The position numbers were made by a program, and so were the translations under genes. Under the pieces are notes generated by a model. It was given only the letters and a program-made list of their open reading frames with translations, ran no database searches and had not been told where the DNA came from. Below are positions 1 to 8,861 of a stretch of 64,000 nt of DNA, piece after piece (within the stretch, counting starts at the first letter, position 1; each line of letters opens with the position of its first letter). Source of the stretch: JAIBJN01 sp963699495 (GTDB lineage: Bacteria; Actinomycetota; Thermoleophilia; Gaiellales; Gaiellaceae); the NCBI GenBank assembly GCA_963699495.1, contig CAVOUB010000005.1, forward strand, positions 248,001 to 312,000, written 5' to 3'.

Positions 1-327
1 GAGATCGCACGCGTCGCCTACCTGGGACAGTTCTCCGGCGGCTACAAGGGCCTGGTCGAGCAGGGGGTGGACGCAACCACGACGGAGGCCCACGTCCGCT
101 ACCTGGACGGGACGCGCTTCGACGACGAGCTGCGCATCCACGTCCGGGCGACCGACGTCCGGGGCGCCCGCTTTCGCTTCGAGTACGTGATCGAACGGAC
201 GAACGAGCCCCCGGGAGTCGTCGCGGACGGCTGGACCGGGCATGCCTGCGTGAACGCGGAGACGTTGCGGCCGACGCGGATGCCGGCCTGGCTCTCCGAG
301 TCGATCGCCGGGGTCGAGGCCGGCTAG
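1..327 (+). CDS. acyl-CoA thioesterase-like protein, hotdog fold (5' truncated)
   Basis: The reading frame is open from the first base of the window, so the start lies outside. The 108 visible residues end at TAG 325-327. They read like the C-terminal part of a YbgC/FcbC-type hotdog thioesterase: strands around VRYLDGTRFDDELRIHVRATDV, then RFRFEYVIER, then a turn ending in a short helix, WLSESIAG. Such enzymes hydrolyse acyl-CoA to free acid and CoA in the cytoplasm. The N-terminal catalytic Asp of the family is not in the window, so activity cannot be judged. It ends 9 bp before the convergent VanW gene. Assignment rests on overall pattern only. Confidence 0.6.
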   Translation, partial: EIARVAYLGQFSGGYKGLVEQGVDATTTEAHVRYLDGTRFDDELRIHVRATDVRGARFRFEYVIERTNEPPGVVADGWTGHACVNAETLRPTRMPAWLSESIAGVEAG

Positions 328-336
328 CGCCCTCTG

Positions 337-2226
337 CTAGCGCCCGCTGCTGCGCGGCGTCGGCGGGGTCTCGCCGTCCTTGGGAGGCTTCTCCTCGTCC
401 GCAGGAGGCGGGGCCGGCTCCTCGGGCCGCGGCTTCGTGCCCACCCGGACGAGCCTGGCCTCGTAGCGATAGTGCGTGTACCAGGACTCGCGGTACAGGA
501 CTTCGCCGCCCTGGTAGACGATGCGCTCGACCCTGATCTCCCTGGACGGCTCGCCGTCGAACTCGACGATCCGGTCGCCCTCGTAGAGCGTCGGGTCGGG
601 CTCGCGCTCGGTTTGCGGCGGGCCGGTCACCTTGAGCTCGCCGGCGTTGCTCTCGACGCGTCGCTCCGGACCGCCGCCCAGGAGTCGCACGAGGATGCCG
701 CTCTCGTCGTAGGACGCCTTGATCACGATCCAGCGGGGCGTGTCGTTGACGAGCTTCAGGTCGACGTCCGGATAGTTCACGGTCGCGTCGCGGCCGTCCG
801 GGTAGCGGCTGATGTAGAGGGCGTGCGGATGGCGCTCGCCGATCTTGATCCCTGCCTCCCAGGCCGCGTTGAAGACGGTCGTGGCCACCTGCGAGACGCC
901 ACCGCCGACGCCCTCGGCGTACTTGCCGTCCATGATCACGGGGGCGGTGCGGAAGCCGCGCTCCTCGGTGCGAGGGCCGACGAACTCGTTGAACGACCAG
1001 GTGGCCCCCGGCTCGATGCGGGCACCGTCGAGGATCTCGACGGCGAGCTGCAGGTTGTTGATGCGGTCTGCGGTGCCGGCGTAGAGCGTCGAGTACGCGG
1101 CGAGCTCCCGCTCGACGCGAAGCGCCTTGGCGTCCGCGGTCGTCATGCGCGGCTCGAACTCGGCCACCACGATCGCCGCGGTTCGGTCGGTCGGGCTGGA
1201 TGCCGCCCTGAGCAGCGCCGCCGACGTGGCGGCGAGGTTCAGCTCCCGGCCGGGCCTGGACGGCACGATACGAACGCGACCGCTCGGACGGACGGCGAAG
1301 TCGGCGTTGCGCGGAGCCCGGGCAAGCCCGCGCGCGATGTTCTCCAGGCGTCGGGCCGCGACGTCCTGCCTGATGCGGAGCCGCGTGGCGCCGTTCGCGG
1401 GCAGCTCCAACAGCTGCACCATCTCGTTGGGCGTGAGCGTGAAGCCCGCCCCGCCGTACGTGAGGCGCACGGGGGCGGAGAGGACGACCCGGAGCTGCCT
1501 CGCCACCGGCGCGAGCGTGCCGCTCGTGACCTCGGGCGCGTCGACGACGACCGGAAGCGCGGTTGCGGAGCGGTCGAAGCCGGCGAGCGCCCCGACCATG
1601 ATCTCTGCAGCCGCCTCGCGGTCGAGCTCCCGGCCCGCCTGGCCTGGCACGACCTTCGGCTCCGTTCCCTCGAGGACGAGCGAGGCCTCTCGCGCGGGAC
1701 GGTCGACGCCGGCCGCGATCCGGCTCACCCGCTCGTTCAGTGCGGCCTGGAAGACGTTCGCAGACGCCTCGACCTCGGATCCCGAAAGCCGGAGCCAGAC
1801 CCGCTGCAGGCCGCGAAGCGGAACCGGCGCGTCGCCGCGGTCGACCGCTTCCTGCGCGGCAGCCGCCCAGTCGGCCTCGACGTCGAGCGCCTCCGGGCGC
1901 ACCTGGAAGCGCTTGTTCGCCGCGGTGAAGACGACCGGCACGGACGCGTAGTGGGCCGCCGTCTCCTCGAGCTTCGCCTGCGCCTCCTCCGCGGTGAGAC
2001 CGCCGAGCTTCAGTCCTTCGACGGACACGCCGGCGGCGACGCGATCCGCCGACCCGGCGAAGACGATCCCTGCGGCCAGCGCGAGCACGGCGAGGAGGCC
2101 GAGCGCGACGAGGGCTGCCTTCCCGGCAGCCCGGACCAGGCGGGCGCGCCCGCTCATGCGGGCAGGTCTCTCCCTCCGGACGGGCCGAGCACCAGCCTCC
2201 GCGCGCAAGGCGTCCGAGTCTACCAA
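337..2226 (-). CDS. VanW-family membrane-anchored cell-wall protein (YoaR-like)
   Basis: A 629-residue envelope protein. Residues 36-57 form one transmembrane anchor (LVALGLLAVLALAAGIVFAG), so most of the chain is outside the membrane. Residues about 65-350 contain two peptidoglycan-binding-4-type modules. Residues about 370-520 match the VanW domain (AYSTLYAG, then WSFNEFVGPRTEERGF, then GGGVSQVATTVFNAA). A G5-like region follows (EIRVERIVYQGG), then a Pro/Glu-rich tail. The role of VanW proteins is poorly known, though they occur with glycopeptide resistance and spore or cell-wall genes; binding to peptidoglycan is inferred. TTG at 2226 gives the longest form; ATG at 2157, just before the anchor, is an equally good start. 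No vanHAX genes are nearby, so a resistance role is not supported. Confidence 0.8.
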   Translation of the reverse strand: MVDSDALRAEAGARPVRRERPARMSGRARLVRAAGKAALVALGLLAVLALAAGIVFAGSADRVAAGVSVEGLKLGGLTAEEAQAKLEETAAHYASVPVVFTAANKRFQVRPEALDVEADWAAAAQEAVDRGDAPVPLRGLQRVWLRLSGSEVEASANVFQAALNERVSRIAAGVDRPAREASLVLEGTEPKVVPGQAGRELDREAAAEIMVGALAGFDRSATALPVVVDAPEVTSGTLAPVARQLRVVLSAPVRLTYGGAGFTLTPNEMVQLLELPANGATRLRIRQDVAARRLENIARGLARAPRNADFAVRPSGRVRIVPSRPGRELNLAATSAALLRAASSPTDRTAAIVVAEFEPRMTTADAKALRVERELAAYSTLYAGTADRINNLQLAVEILDGARIEPGATWSFNEFVGPRTEERGFRTAPVIMDGKYAEGVGGGVSQVATTVFNAAWEAGIKIGERHPHALYISRYPDGRDATVNYPDVDLKLVNDTPRWIVIKASYDESGILVRLLGGGPERRVESNAGELKVTGPPQTEREPDPTLYEGDRIVEFDGEPSREIRVERIVYQGGEVLYRESWYTHYRYEARLVRVGTKPRPEEPAPPPADEEKPPKDGETPPTPRSSGR

Positions 2227-2256
2227 TGGGTCGATGCGGGTCTCCGGAACCTGGCG

Positions 2257-2994
2257 CTAGCGGGGCGGCGGGTGGAGCGTGACCCGAACCTGGGCGATGC
2301 AGGCGAGCGAGCCGTCCTTCTCGGAAAGGTCGACGGCCTCCAGCGTCCCGGCCTGCTGGCCGGCGACGGCGTACGAGAACGTCCGGCTCCAGTTGCCTCC
2401 CGAGGACGTGACGCCGACGGCGCGCGCGATGCGTCCGCTCGCCTTGCGCAGGACGACCTGGAACATGTGCTCGAAGAGGCCGTGCTCGGTGCCGGAGGCG
2501 CTCGCCGTCCCGGCGCCCACGGTGAAGCTGCCGATGGTCAGGCAGCCGCCCTGGGGGGCGCTCGTGAACACGGCCGCCGGAACCGGAGGGCGGGCCTTCC
2601 AGAGATCGACGACGAGCCGCTCCGGCGAGTGGAGGTTGTCGTAGGCGAGGTACTTGAAGCGCTCGTGCGCGAAGGTCAGCCGCAGGCCGATGCGGTTCAG
2701 CGCCTGAACGAGACGGGCGTGCACGCCGAGCGCAGATCGGGCTGCGGCGTCAGTGTCGATCCCGTGCTTGCTCATGCTGATGCGGGCCCGGCCGTCGAAG
2801 AACGGGTTCGGGTCCGTGGCGATCACGTCGGCGCCGTTCAGCGTGCCTCCGCTGAAGTCGACCACGACGCGGACGAAGGCCGGGTGGTTCCCGATGCGGA
2901 TCCCGGTCGCGGTCACGGCGGCGCCGGCCTGTCCCGGCAGGACGGCGGCGGACGCGGCCAGGGCCGCGAGGAGGACGAGGGCTCCTTTCCTCAC
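2257..2994 (-). CDS. secreted protein with AMIN-like and Gmad2-like domains
   Basis: I start this at GTG 2994 because the signal peptide (RKGALVLLAALAASAAVLPG, then AGA) begins right there; the frame stays open upstream but that part runs into the divergent acyl-CoA dehydrogenase gene. The 245-residue product has an N-terminal beta-rich domain (residues about 30-135, IRIGNHPAFVRVVVDFSGG to LVVDLWKARP) that resembles AMIN-type cell-wall binding domains. Its C-terminal domain (about 145-240, from GSFTVGAGTASASG to AGTLEAVDLSEKDGS) resembles Gmad2, an Ig-like domain of spore-germination and exported proteins. It lies 30 bp upstream of the VanW gene in the same direction, so the two may be one envelope operon. 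Exact function unknown. Confidence 0.7.
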   Translation of the reverse strand: MRKGALVLLAALAASAAVLPGQAGAAVTATGIRIGNHPAFVRVVVDFSGGTLNGADVIATDPNPFFDGRARISMSKHGIDTDAAARSALGVHARLVQALNRIGLRLTFAHERFKYLAYDNLHSPERLVVDLWKARPPVPAAVFTSAPQGGCLTIGSFTVGAGTASASGTEHGLFEHMFQVVLRKASGRIARAVGVTSSGGNWSRTFSYAVAGQQAGTLEAVDLSEKDGSLACIAQVRVTLHPPPR

Positions 2995-3064
2995 ACCACC
3001 AGGAAACCACCTGAGGTGCCCGGGCGCAAGCTCGACCCGACGTCCCGGCACGTACACTGAGCCG

Positions 3065-4282
3065 GTGAATTTCGAGCTCACCGCCGAGCAGCGCGAGGTC
3101 CAGGCGACCGTCCGCCAGTTCGTGGACGAGCGCGTGCTCCCGAACGCGATCGAGAACGACATCAACCACCACCTCGACCTGTCCGTGATCGAGGGCATGG
3201 CCGAGCTCGGGCTGCTGGGAATCGTCATCCCCGAGGAATACGGCGGTGCCGGCATGGACTTCGTGTGCGAGGCGCTCTCGTGCGAGGAGATCGAGCGCGG
3301 CGAGGCCGCTTTCCGGACGCTGATCTCCGTCCACGTCGGGCTCAACTCGCTCAGCCTGCTGCGCTACGCGAACGAGGAGCAGAAGCAGCGCTACCTGGCC
3401 CCGCAGGCGCGCGGCGAGAAGCTGGCGTGCTTCGGGCTCACCGAGCCGGCCGCCGGCTCGGACGTCGCCGCGATGCTCACGAATGCGCGCCGCGACGGCG
3501 ATCGCTACATCCTCAACGGGCAGAAGAACTGGATCTCGTATGCCTCGGTGGCCGACCACGCGCTCGTCTTCGCCAAGACGGACCCGTCCGCGAAGCACAA
3601 GGGCATCTCGGCGTTCATCGTCGAGCGCGAGTGGCCCGGGGTGACGACGCAGGACACCGAGCACAAGCTCGGCGTCTGGGCGGGCTCGACCGGCGAGCTG
3701 TTCTTCGAGAACGTCGAGATCCCGGCCGAGAACCTCGTCGGCGAGGAGGGCCAGGGCTTCGAGATCGCCATGCACGGCCTCGACCAGGGCCGCTTCACCG
3801 TCGCCGCCGGCGCCTGCGGCGTCATCCGCGCCTGCCTCGAGCGCTCGGTCGAGTACGCGCGCGAGCGGGAGACGTTCGGCAAGCCGATCGGGAAGAACCA
3901 GTTCGTCCAGGACATGATCGCCCAGATGGTGCTCGACTACGAGACGTCGAAGCTCCTCGTCATGCAGGCGGCCTGGCTCAAGGACAAGGGCGTCCGCAAC
4001 ACGCGCGAGACGAGCCTGGCCAAGTGGCACGCGACCGAGTCCGCCTTCAAGGCCGCGCACCTCGCGATTCAGGTGCACGGCGCCTACGGCTACTCGGCGG
4101 AGTACGGCATCGAGCGGTACTTCCGCAACGCCCGCGCGCCCATCATCTACGAGGGCACCACGCAGATCCACAAGATGATGCAGGCCGAGCACGCGCTCGG
4201 CTGGCGCAACCTGAACGGGCGCGACGGCGACGTCTCTCCCATCGCATCGTGGGCTCCAGCGCTGCTCGCACGGTCGCGCTAG
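3065..4282 (+). CDS. acyl-CoA dehydrogenase
   Basis: A 405-residue flavoenzyme that would oxidise an acyl-CoA to the trans-2-enoyl-CoA and pass electrons to ETF. All three parts of the family are present: the N-terminal helical domain (residues 1-110), the central beta domain with the FAD-binding signature (CFGLTEPAAGSD, then WIS), and the C-terminal helical domain. YEGTTQIHKMMQ near residue 370 contains the Glu expected as catalytic base. Substrate length cannot be read from the sequence. GTG 3065 is chosen because family similarity begins there (NFELTAEQREVQATVRQFV). The last 20 residues after GWRNLNG look non-conserved, and the next gene starts inside them. Confidence 0.9.
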   Translation: MNFELTAEQREVQATVRQFVDERVLPNAIENDINHHLDLSVIEGMAELGLLGIVIPEEYGGAGMDFVCEALSCEEIERGEAAFRTLISVHVGLNSLSLLRYANEEQKQRYLAPQARGEKLACFGLTEPAAGSDVAAMLTNARRDGDRYILNGQKNWISYASVADHALVFAKTDPSAKHKGISAFIVEREWPGVTTQDTEHKLGVWAGSTGELFFENVEIPAENLVGEEGQGFEIAMHGLDQGRFTVAAGACGVIRACLERSVEYARERETFGKPIGKNQFVQDMIAQMVLDYETSKLLVMQAAWLKDKGVRNTRETSLAKWHATESAFKAAHLAIQVHGAYGYSAEYGIERYFRNARAPIIYEGTTQIHKMMQAEHALGWRNLNGRDGDVSPIASWAPALLARSR

Positions 4283-4761
4283 CGGCGTCGTTCGCCGCGG
4301 CGCTCCTGCTGGTCCTCCCCGCGTCGGCGGAGCCGCCCACCGGCGGCGCGTTCACGCCCGGACAGAGCCTCGCCGGGGTCGAGCTCGGCATGACCAGCAA
4401 GGAGGTCAAGGAGGCCTGGGGCCTCCAGCACGGCGTCTGCCGCGACTGCGAGGAGACGACCTGGTACTTCAACGAGCAGCCCTTCCAGCCCCAGGGCATG
4501 GGGGTCACCTTCGAGCATGGGCGCGTCGTCCACGCGTTCACGGTCTGGAAGCCGGAAGGCTGGGTCACGCCGGAAGGCCTTGCGCTCGGCGCTCCCGCCG
4601 GTGAGATCGGTGCCACCTACGGCGAGCTCGCCGAGATCGACTGCGGCGACTATCTCGCGCTCGTCGACAACGACCCGGACGCGACGAGCGCGTTCTACGT
4701 CTACGAGGAGGAGGTCTGGGGCTTCGGCCTCCTCACGCGCGGCCGTTCGCCCTGCGTGTAG
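4249..4761 (+). CDS. secreted hypothetical protein
   Basis: GTG 4249 lies 34 bp inside the 3' end of the acyl-CoA dehydrogenase gene, in another frame, which suggests translational coupling. The 170-residue product begins with a clear signal peptide (RTVALAASFAAALLLVLPASA). The mature part has LAGVELGMTSKEVKEAWG, a short motif like that of BamE/SmpA-type folds, and four cysteines (CRDC, one near LAEIDCG, one at the C-terminus) that could form disulfides outside the cell. I do not recognise the family, and no catalytic motif is visible. Its 3' end overlaps the convergent MFS gene by 29 bp. Confidence 0.6.
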   Translation: MGSSAARTVALAASFAAALLLVLPASAEPPTGGAFTPGQSLAGVELGMTSKEVKEAWGLQHGVCRDCEETTWYFNEQPFQPQGMGVTFEHGRVVHAFTVWKPEGWVTPEGLALGAPAGEIGATYGELAEIDCGDYLALVDNDPDATSAFYVYEEEVWGFGLLTRGRSPCV

Positions 4762-6028
4762 GCGGCAGCTGCCGCTCCGCGTCGGCGAGGAGCGCGACGA
4801 GCGGGATGACGGCGAGGATGGGCACCGCCATGGCAGGCCAGAGCGCCGCGTAGCCGTCCGTGGCGTCGAGCACCGGGCCGAAGATGTCGATCGCGGCGCC
4901 GGCCGCCAGCGGGCCGACGACGAGGCCGATCCCTTTCGTGGTCGTCGCGAGGCCGGTCACGGTGCCGCGGTCGCCGTCCGGCATCAGCTTGAACAGGAGC
5001 CCCCAGGCGAGCGTCATCACCGTTCCCCCGGCGACTGCGACCGGGGCAATCAACGCGTAGTACCACCAGTGCCACGACTGGGCGAAGCCGGCGGTCAGGA
5101 GGCCGAGCCCGTAGATCCAGGAGGCACCGAGGATCACGTTCCCCAGGCCGAAGCGGTCGGCGAAGAGCCCGGAGAGCGCCGCCGCGGCCACGTAGCCCGC
5201 GGCCACGACCGCGAGGACGACCGACGAGACGTAGAGGGGCTGGTCGAGACCGTCGATGATGTAGAGGACGACGAACGTCCGCATGCCGGCGAAGGTCGCC
5301 TCCCACGCGGTGTTGGCGATCAGGAAGCGCCGGACGTTCCGCTCTTGCCGAACGACGCGCCAGGGCGCCGCCAGGTAGCTCCGTAGGCGCTCGTACTCCC
5401 GCTCGGCGATCGGCTGCTCCCGGACGCAGAGGATCACCGCGCCGCACGCGACCAGGACGACGACCGCGGCGAGGACGAACGGCGCCGGCTCCCAGAGCGC
5501 GAGCAGAAACCCCCCGCCCACGAGCGCCCCGCCGAGCGCCGCGCCGCGAAAGACGTGCTGCACGCCCTGCGCGCGGCCGAACACTGCGGAGTCGAGCAGG
5601 TCCGGGTAGAGGCCGCGGTAGGGCGGCTCGTAGACGTAGTACGCGAAGAAGAAGGCGAAGAGCGCGAGCGCGGTGGCGTGGAGGCTCGACATGAAGGCGA
5701 TGCTCGCGAGGGCGACTGCCATCGGCGCGAGCGCGAGCGTCATGAAGGGGCGCCGCCGCCCGAAGGAGCTCTGGGTCGCGTCGCTCACCGGCCCGACGAG
5801 CAGCGGGACGAAGAACGCGAAGACGCCTTCCGCGGCCAGTACCAGCCCGATCAGCGTGCTCGAGTCGGTGAACTTCCCGAGCAGGGGCGGCAGGTACGCA
5901 GCGACCGTCGTGATCGACCACGCGAGCCCGAACGCGCCGAGCGCGAGAATCCAGATCAGGCGGCGCTGCTCGGCCGGGACCGGCTGCGGCTCGGCAGCGA
6001 CGAGCGCCAGGCGGGCCCTACGACCCAT
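4733..6028 (-). CDS. MFS transporter
   Basis: A 431-residue polytopic inner-membrane protein with about 12 hydrophobic segments and a central charged loop near residues 205-235. The loop between helices 2 and 3 carries GPVSDATQSSFGRRRPF. This is the MFS motif-A variant typical of the SLC45/GPH-like branch, whose known members move sugars with cations; the substrate here is not evident. The start ATG at 6028 overlaps the last 11 bp of the upstream HAD gene, so nitrilase, HAD and MFS genes form a tightly packed minus-strand operon. Confidence 0.8.
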   Translation of the reverse strand: MGRRARLALVAAEPQPVPAEQRRLIWILALGAFGLAWSITTVAAYLPPLLGKFTDSSTLIGLVLAAEGVFAFFVPLLVGPVSDATQSSFGRRRPFMTLALAPMAVALASIAFMSSLHATALALFAFFFAYYVYEPPYRGLYPDLLDSAVFGRAQGVQHVFRGAALGGALVGGGFLLALWEPAPFVLAAVVVLVACGAVILCVREQPIAEREYERLRSYLAAPWRVVRQERNVRRFLIANTAWEATFAGMRTFVVLYIIDGLDQPLYVSSVVLAVVAAGYVAAAALSGLFADRFGLGNVILGASWIYGLGLLTAGFAQSWHWWYYALIAPVAVAGGTVMTLAWGLLFKLMPDGDRGTVTGLATTTKGIGLVVGPLAAGAAIDIFGPVLDATDGYAALWPAMAVPILAVIPLVALLADAERQLPPTRRANGRA

Positions 6029-6731
6029 CGCCGGGGCGGAGGAGGGCCGGCAGCGCTAGTAGCGTCGGCAGGGTGTCCTCGCGGTCCGGGAAGCGTCCTT
6101 CACGGTCGATCAGGTAGGCCTGCATGCCGAGCGCCCGGGCTCCCTCGACGTCGTCGAGCGGCGAGTCGCCGACCATGACCGCGGCCACCGGCTCGACACC
6201 GAGCAGCTCGAGCACGGCGAGGAAGATGCTCGGGCTCGGCTTCACCTTTCCGTGGACGCCGGAGGAGATCCAGGCGTCCACGTCCAGCGAGAAGTGGCGC
6301 ACGAACTCGCTCAGGTCACGGCTGGTGTTCGAGACGAGCCCGATCGCGACTCCGGTCTCGCGCAGGCGGGCGAGCACGGGCAGCACGTCCTCGTACAGCT
6401 CGAAGTTCGCCGAGTGGAGCCAGCCTGCGGTGATCGCCTCGGCCACCTCGCGTGCGCGCGGCCCGTCGCCGCCCATGCCGCGCACGATGTCCTCCGTGAA
6501 GCGCACCCAGATCTCCTCGTCGTGCTCGAGCTCGGGGTGGTGCTCGAGGTCCTCGACGGCGGCCGCGCGGGCGGCGGGGTAGCGCTCCGGATCGAGCTCG
6601 AGGCCGTGGCGCTCACCGGCTTCCCGGTAGCCCTCGGGGCCGAGCAGCGGGCCCGGCTTGGCGAGCGTGAAGTCGACGTCGAAGAGGACCGCGTCGACCC
6701 GGGGTCGCCCCTCTAGACCTCCGCTGGCCAC
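6018..6731 (-). CDS. HAD-superfamily hydrolase (phosphatase-like)
   Basis: A 237-residue HAD hydrolase. Motif I is VLFDVDFTL, giving nucleophile Asp18 and Asp20 of the DxD pair. Motif II is LVSNTS, the motif III lysine is in GKVKPSP, and motif IV is VMVGDSPLDDVEGA. The alpha-helical cap lies between motifs I and II. It likely removes phosphate from a small molecule; the substrate is unknown. No ATG precedes motif I, so I take GTG 6731, which lies 19 bp inside the end of the nitrilase gene, as the start. It overlaps the next gene (MFS) by 11 bp, which supports one operon. Confidence 0.8.
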   Translation of the reverse strand: MASGGLEGRPRVDAVLFDVDFTLAKPGPLLGPEGYREAGERHGLELDPERYPAARAAAVEDLEHHPELEHDEEIWVRFTEDIVRGMGGDGPRAREVAEAITAGWLHSANFELYEDVLPVLARLRETGVAIGLVSNTSRDLSEFVRHFSLDVDAWISSGVHGKVKPSPSIFLAVLELLGVEPVAAVMVGDSPLDDVEGARALGMQAYLIDREGRFPDREDTLPTLLALPALLRPGDGS

Positions 6732-7546
6732 GTGTACGCGGCGGGCTGGCGGTTGGCGAGGGAGGGCACGCTGCTGCGGATCCTCTCCAGATGCGCGCGG
6801 TCGAGCTCCGCCGAGACGACACCGTCCTCGTCCGGCGCCTGCGCCAGCACGACCCCCCAGGGATCGACGATCGAGCTGCGCCCGTAGGAGGCCTTCCCCT
6901 CGACGACGCCCCACTGGTTGGCCGCCACGACGTAGCACTGGTTCTCGACCGCGCGGGCGCGCAGGAGGAGCTCCCAGTGGTCCTTGCCCGTGTAGAGCGT
7001 GAACGCGGCCGGGACGGTGACGAGCTCGGCACCCTCGACAGCGAGGATCCGGTAGAGCTCGGGGAAGCGGAGGTCGTAGCAGACCGTCAGCCCCAGCCTC
7101 CAGTCCTCGACCTCGCAGCTCACCGGCCCGTCGCCGGGCTCCTCGCTGTCGGACTCGCGGTAGACGACGCCGCCCACCTCGACGTCGAACATGTGGATCT
7201 TCCGGTACACCGCGGCGATCTCGCCCTCCGGATCGAAGACCACGCAGGTGTTGGAGAGCTTCTCGCGGCCGTCGCGGCGCTCGGCGATCGAGCCGCCCAC
7301 GAGCGTGATCCCGTGCGTGCGCGCCCAGCGGCCCATCGCCTCGACGGTCTCGCCGCCCTCGAGCGGCTCGGCGACGTCGAGCAGGATCTCGTGGCTCCCC
7401 AGCCCGTTCCACTTCTCGGGCAGGAGGACGAGGTCGGCTCCGGTCGCCGCCGCGCGGGCGACGAGGGGCTCCATCCGCTCGAGGTTCTCCGATTTCGACG
7501 GCGAGGAGTTGATCTGGACGCAGGCGACGCGCAGCCGGTCGGACAT
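6713..7546 (-). CDS. carbon-nitrogen hydrolase (nitrilase superfamily amidase)
   Basis: A 277-residue member of the nitrilase superfamily with the full Glu-Lys-Cys triad: Glu44 in VLLPEKWNG, Lys116 in YRKIHMFD and Cys156 in VCYDLRFPELYR. The RFPELYR context and length fit the branch that includes Nit1/Nit2-type deaminated-glutathione or omega-amidases and related bacterial amidases. The enzyme would hydrolyse a C-N amide bond in the cytoplasm. It is first in a three-gene operon with the HAD hydrolase and the MFS transporter, and its start is 24 bp from the divergent CoA-binding gene. Confidence 0.88.
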   Translation of the reverse strand: MSDRLRVACVQINSSPSKSENLERMEPLVARAAATGADLVLLPEKWNGLGSHEILLDVAEPLEGGETVEAMGRWARTHGITLVGGSIAERRDGREKLSNTCVVFDPEGEIAAVYRKIHMFDVEVGGVVYRESDSEEPGDGPVSCEVEDWRLGLTVCYDLRFPELYRILAVEGAELVTVPAAFTLYTGKDHWELLLRARAVENQCYVVAANQWGVVEGKASYGRSSIVDPWGVVLAQAPDEDGVVSAELDRAHLERIRSSVPSLANRQPAAYTWPAEV

Positions 7547-7570
7547 GGCTCACAGGATAGCCTTGCCCTC

Positions 7571-7969
7571 GTGTCGCGCACCCCTGCCGAGATCCTCGCC
7601 GGAGCGCGCACGATCGCGCTCGTCGGCGCCTCGCCCCGGCCCGAGCGGCCCAGCAACTCGGTCCTGGCCTACCTCCTTCGCCAGGGCTACCGGGTGATCC
7701 CGGTGCGCCCGGTCGGGCCTCCACGGATCCTCGGCCAGCGGCGCGTCGGCTCGCTCGCGGAGATCGAGGAGCCGATCGACCTGGTGGACGTCTTCCGCCG
7801 CTCCGAGTTCTGTCCGGACGTGGCCCGGCAGGCGGTCGCCGTCCGCGCGGCAGCACTCTGGCTCCAGCTGGGCGTCGTCTCGCCCGAGGCGCGGGCAATC
7901 GCGGAGGCGGCAGGGCTGGACTACGTCGAGGACGAGTGCACGGCAATCGTCCACCGCCAGATCGCCTAG
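7571..7969 (+). CDS. CoA-binding domain protein (YccU-like)
   Basis: A single-domain Rossmann protein of 132 residues from GTG 7571. The nucleotide-binding turn is TIALVGASPRPERPSNSVL, followed by YLLRQGYRVIPVRP, IDLVDVFRRSE, ALWLQLGV and a C-terminal DECTAIVHRQI, the usual layout of the YccU/CoA_binding_2 family. These proteins bind CoA, but their biological role is unknown. The start is 24 bp from the divergent nitrilase gene, so both share a very short promoter region, and an 8-bp-stem hairpin lies 20 bp downstream. Confidence 0.85.
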   Translation: MSRTPAEILAGARTIALVGASPRPERPSNSVLAYLLRQGYRVIPVRPVGPPRILGQRRVGSLAEIEEPIDLVDVFRRSEFCPDVARQAVAVRAAALWLQLGVVSPEARAIAEAAGLDYVEDECTAIVHRQIA

Positions 7970-7989
7970 GACCAGACACGTAGGCACGA

Positions 7990-8009
7990 AGGGCCGCCGA
8001 AGCGGCCCT
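7990..8009. terminator. hairpin, likely bidirectional terminator
   Basis: AGGGCCGC-CGAA-GCGGCCCT gives an 8-bp perfect stem with a 4-base loop. It lies between the end of the plus-strand CoA-binding gene and the end of the minus-strand tRNA-Pro gene, where a two-way terminator is expected. No long T tract follows on either side. Confidence 0.55.
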
Positions 8010-8018
8010 CCAACCCAG

Positions 8019-8092
8019 TCGGGGTGCCCGGATTCGAACCGGGGACCTCGCCGACCCGAACGGCGCGCGCTACCAGGCTGCGCTACACCCCG
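8019..8092 (-). tRNA. tRNA-Pro (anticodon CGG)
   Basis: Read on the minus strand the acceptor arm CGGGGTG (8092-8086) pairs with CACCCCG (8026-8020), followed by discriminator A at 8019. The D arm is GCGC/GCGC, the anticodon stem CGCCG/CGGCG encloses loop TTCGGGT, so the anticodon is CGG. The T arm carries GGTTCGAATCC. CCA is not encoded. It decodes CCG proline codons, frequent in this GC-rich genome. Confidence 0.95.
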
Positions 8093-8114
8093 AACCGGCC
8101 ATAGGGTACCGAGG

Positions 8115-8861
8115 ATGGCGAGCCGCGACGAGATCATCGCCTTCTGCGACGAGCTTCTCGACCTCGCCGCCTACCCCGACTACGGGCCGATGGGCCTCCA
8201 GGTCGTCGGCGCGCCCGAGGTGCGCAAGATCGTCTGCGGCGTCTCGGCCTCGCGCGAGCTGTTCGAGCGGGCGGCCGAGGCCGGCGCGCAGATGGTGCTC
8301 GTGCACCACGGCCTCTTCTGGGACAAGGAGCCCCGCCGGGTCGGGCCGGTCATGCGGGAGCGGTTGCGCGCACTCTTCGAGGCCGACCTGAGCCTCGTGG
8401 GCTACCACCTCGCGCTGGACGCGCACCCCGAAGTCGGGAACAACGCCCTCCTCTGCGACGAGCTCGGGATCGAGCGCGAGGGCCGCTTCGCCGACGGCCT
8501 CGGCTTTGGCGGGCGGCTGCGCGACCCCGTGCCCGTGAGCGACCTCGCCGAGCTCGTCCAGGAGCGGCTCGGGCGGATGCCGCTGGTCTTCTCGTACGGG
8601 CCGGAGCTCGTGGAGCGCGTGGCTGTCTGCTCCGGCGGCGCCGCCCGCTACCTCGCGGAGGCCGTCGCGGAAGGCTACGACTGCTTCGTCACCGGGGAGG
8701 CCGACGAGCCGACGAAGCACGCCGCGAAGGAGGCGGGCCTCCACTTCATCGCCGGCGGCCACTACGCGACCGAGACGCTGGGCGTGCGGGCGCTCGCGGC
8801 CCGCATCGCCAACCGCTTCGACATCGCCTGGGACTTCGTCGACCTGCCGAACCCCGTCTAG
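8115..8861 (+). CDS. Nif3-like dinuclear metal-centre protein
   Basis: A 248-residue Nif3/YbgI family protein. Metal-ligand motifs are visible: VLVHHGLFW near residue 65, YHLALDAHPEVGNN near 95, and C-terminal HFIAGGHYATE near 215 with the Glu and His expected to complete the two-metal site. Family members are toroidal hexamers and some act as GTP cyclohydrolase-like or nucleotide hydrolases, but no single role is established. ATG 8115 starts 23 bp from the divergent tRNA-Pro. Its 3' end overlaps the convergent hydrolase gene by 4 bp. Confidence 0.88.
   Translation: MASRDEIIAFCDELLDLAAYPDYGPMGLQVVGAPEVRKIVCGVSASRELFERAAEAGAQMVLVHHGLFWDKEPRRVGPVMRERLRALFEADLSLVGYHLALDAHPEVGNNALLCDELGIEREGRFADGLGFGGRLRDPVPVSDLAELVQERLGRMPLVFSYGPELVERVAVCSGGAARYLAEAVAEGYDCFVTGEADEPTKHAAKEAGLHFIAGGHYATETLGVRALAARIANRFDIAWDFVDLPNPV

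Noticed and set aside
337..2226. Vancomycin resistance gene
   Set aside because: The VanW name reflects homology only; no vanH, vanA-type ligase or vanX gene accompanies it.
472..3060. 862-residue plus-strand frame
   Set aside because: Antisense to the VanW and AMIN/Gmad2 genes, composition Arg/Asp/Leu-rich typical of GC-rich shadow frames, no domain.
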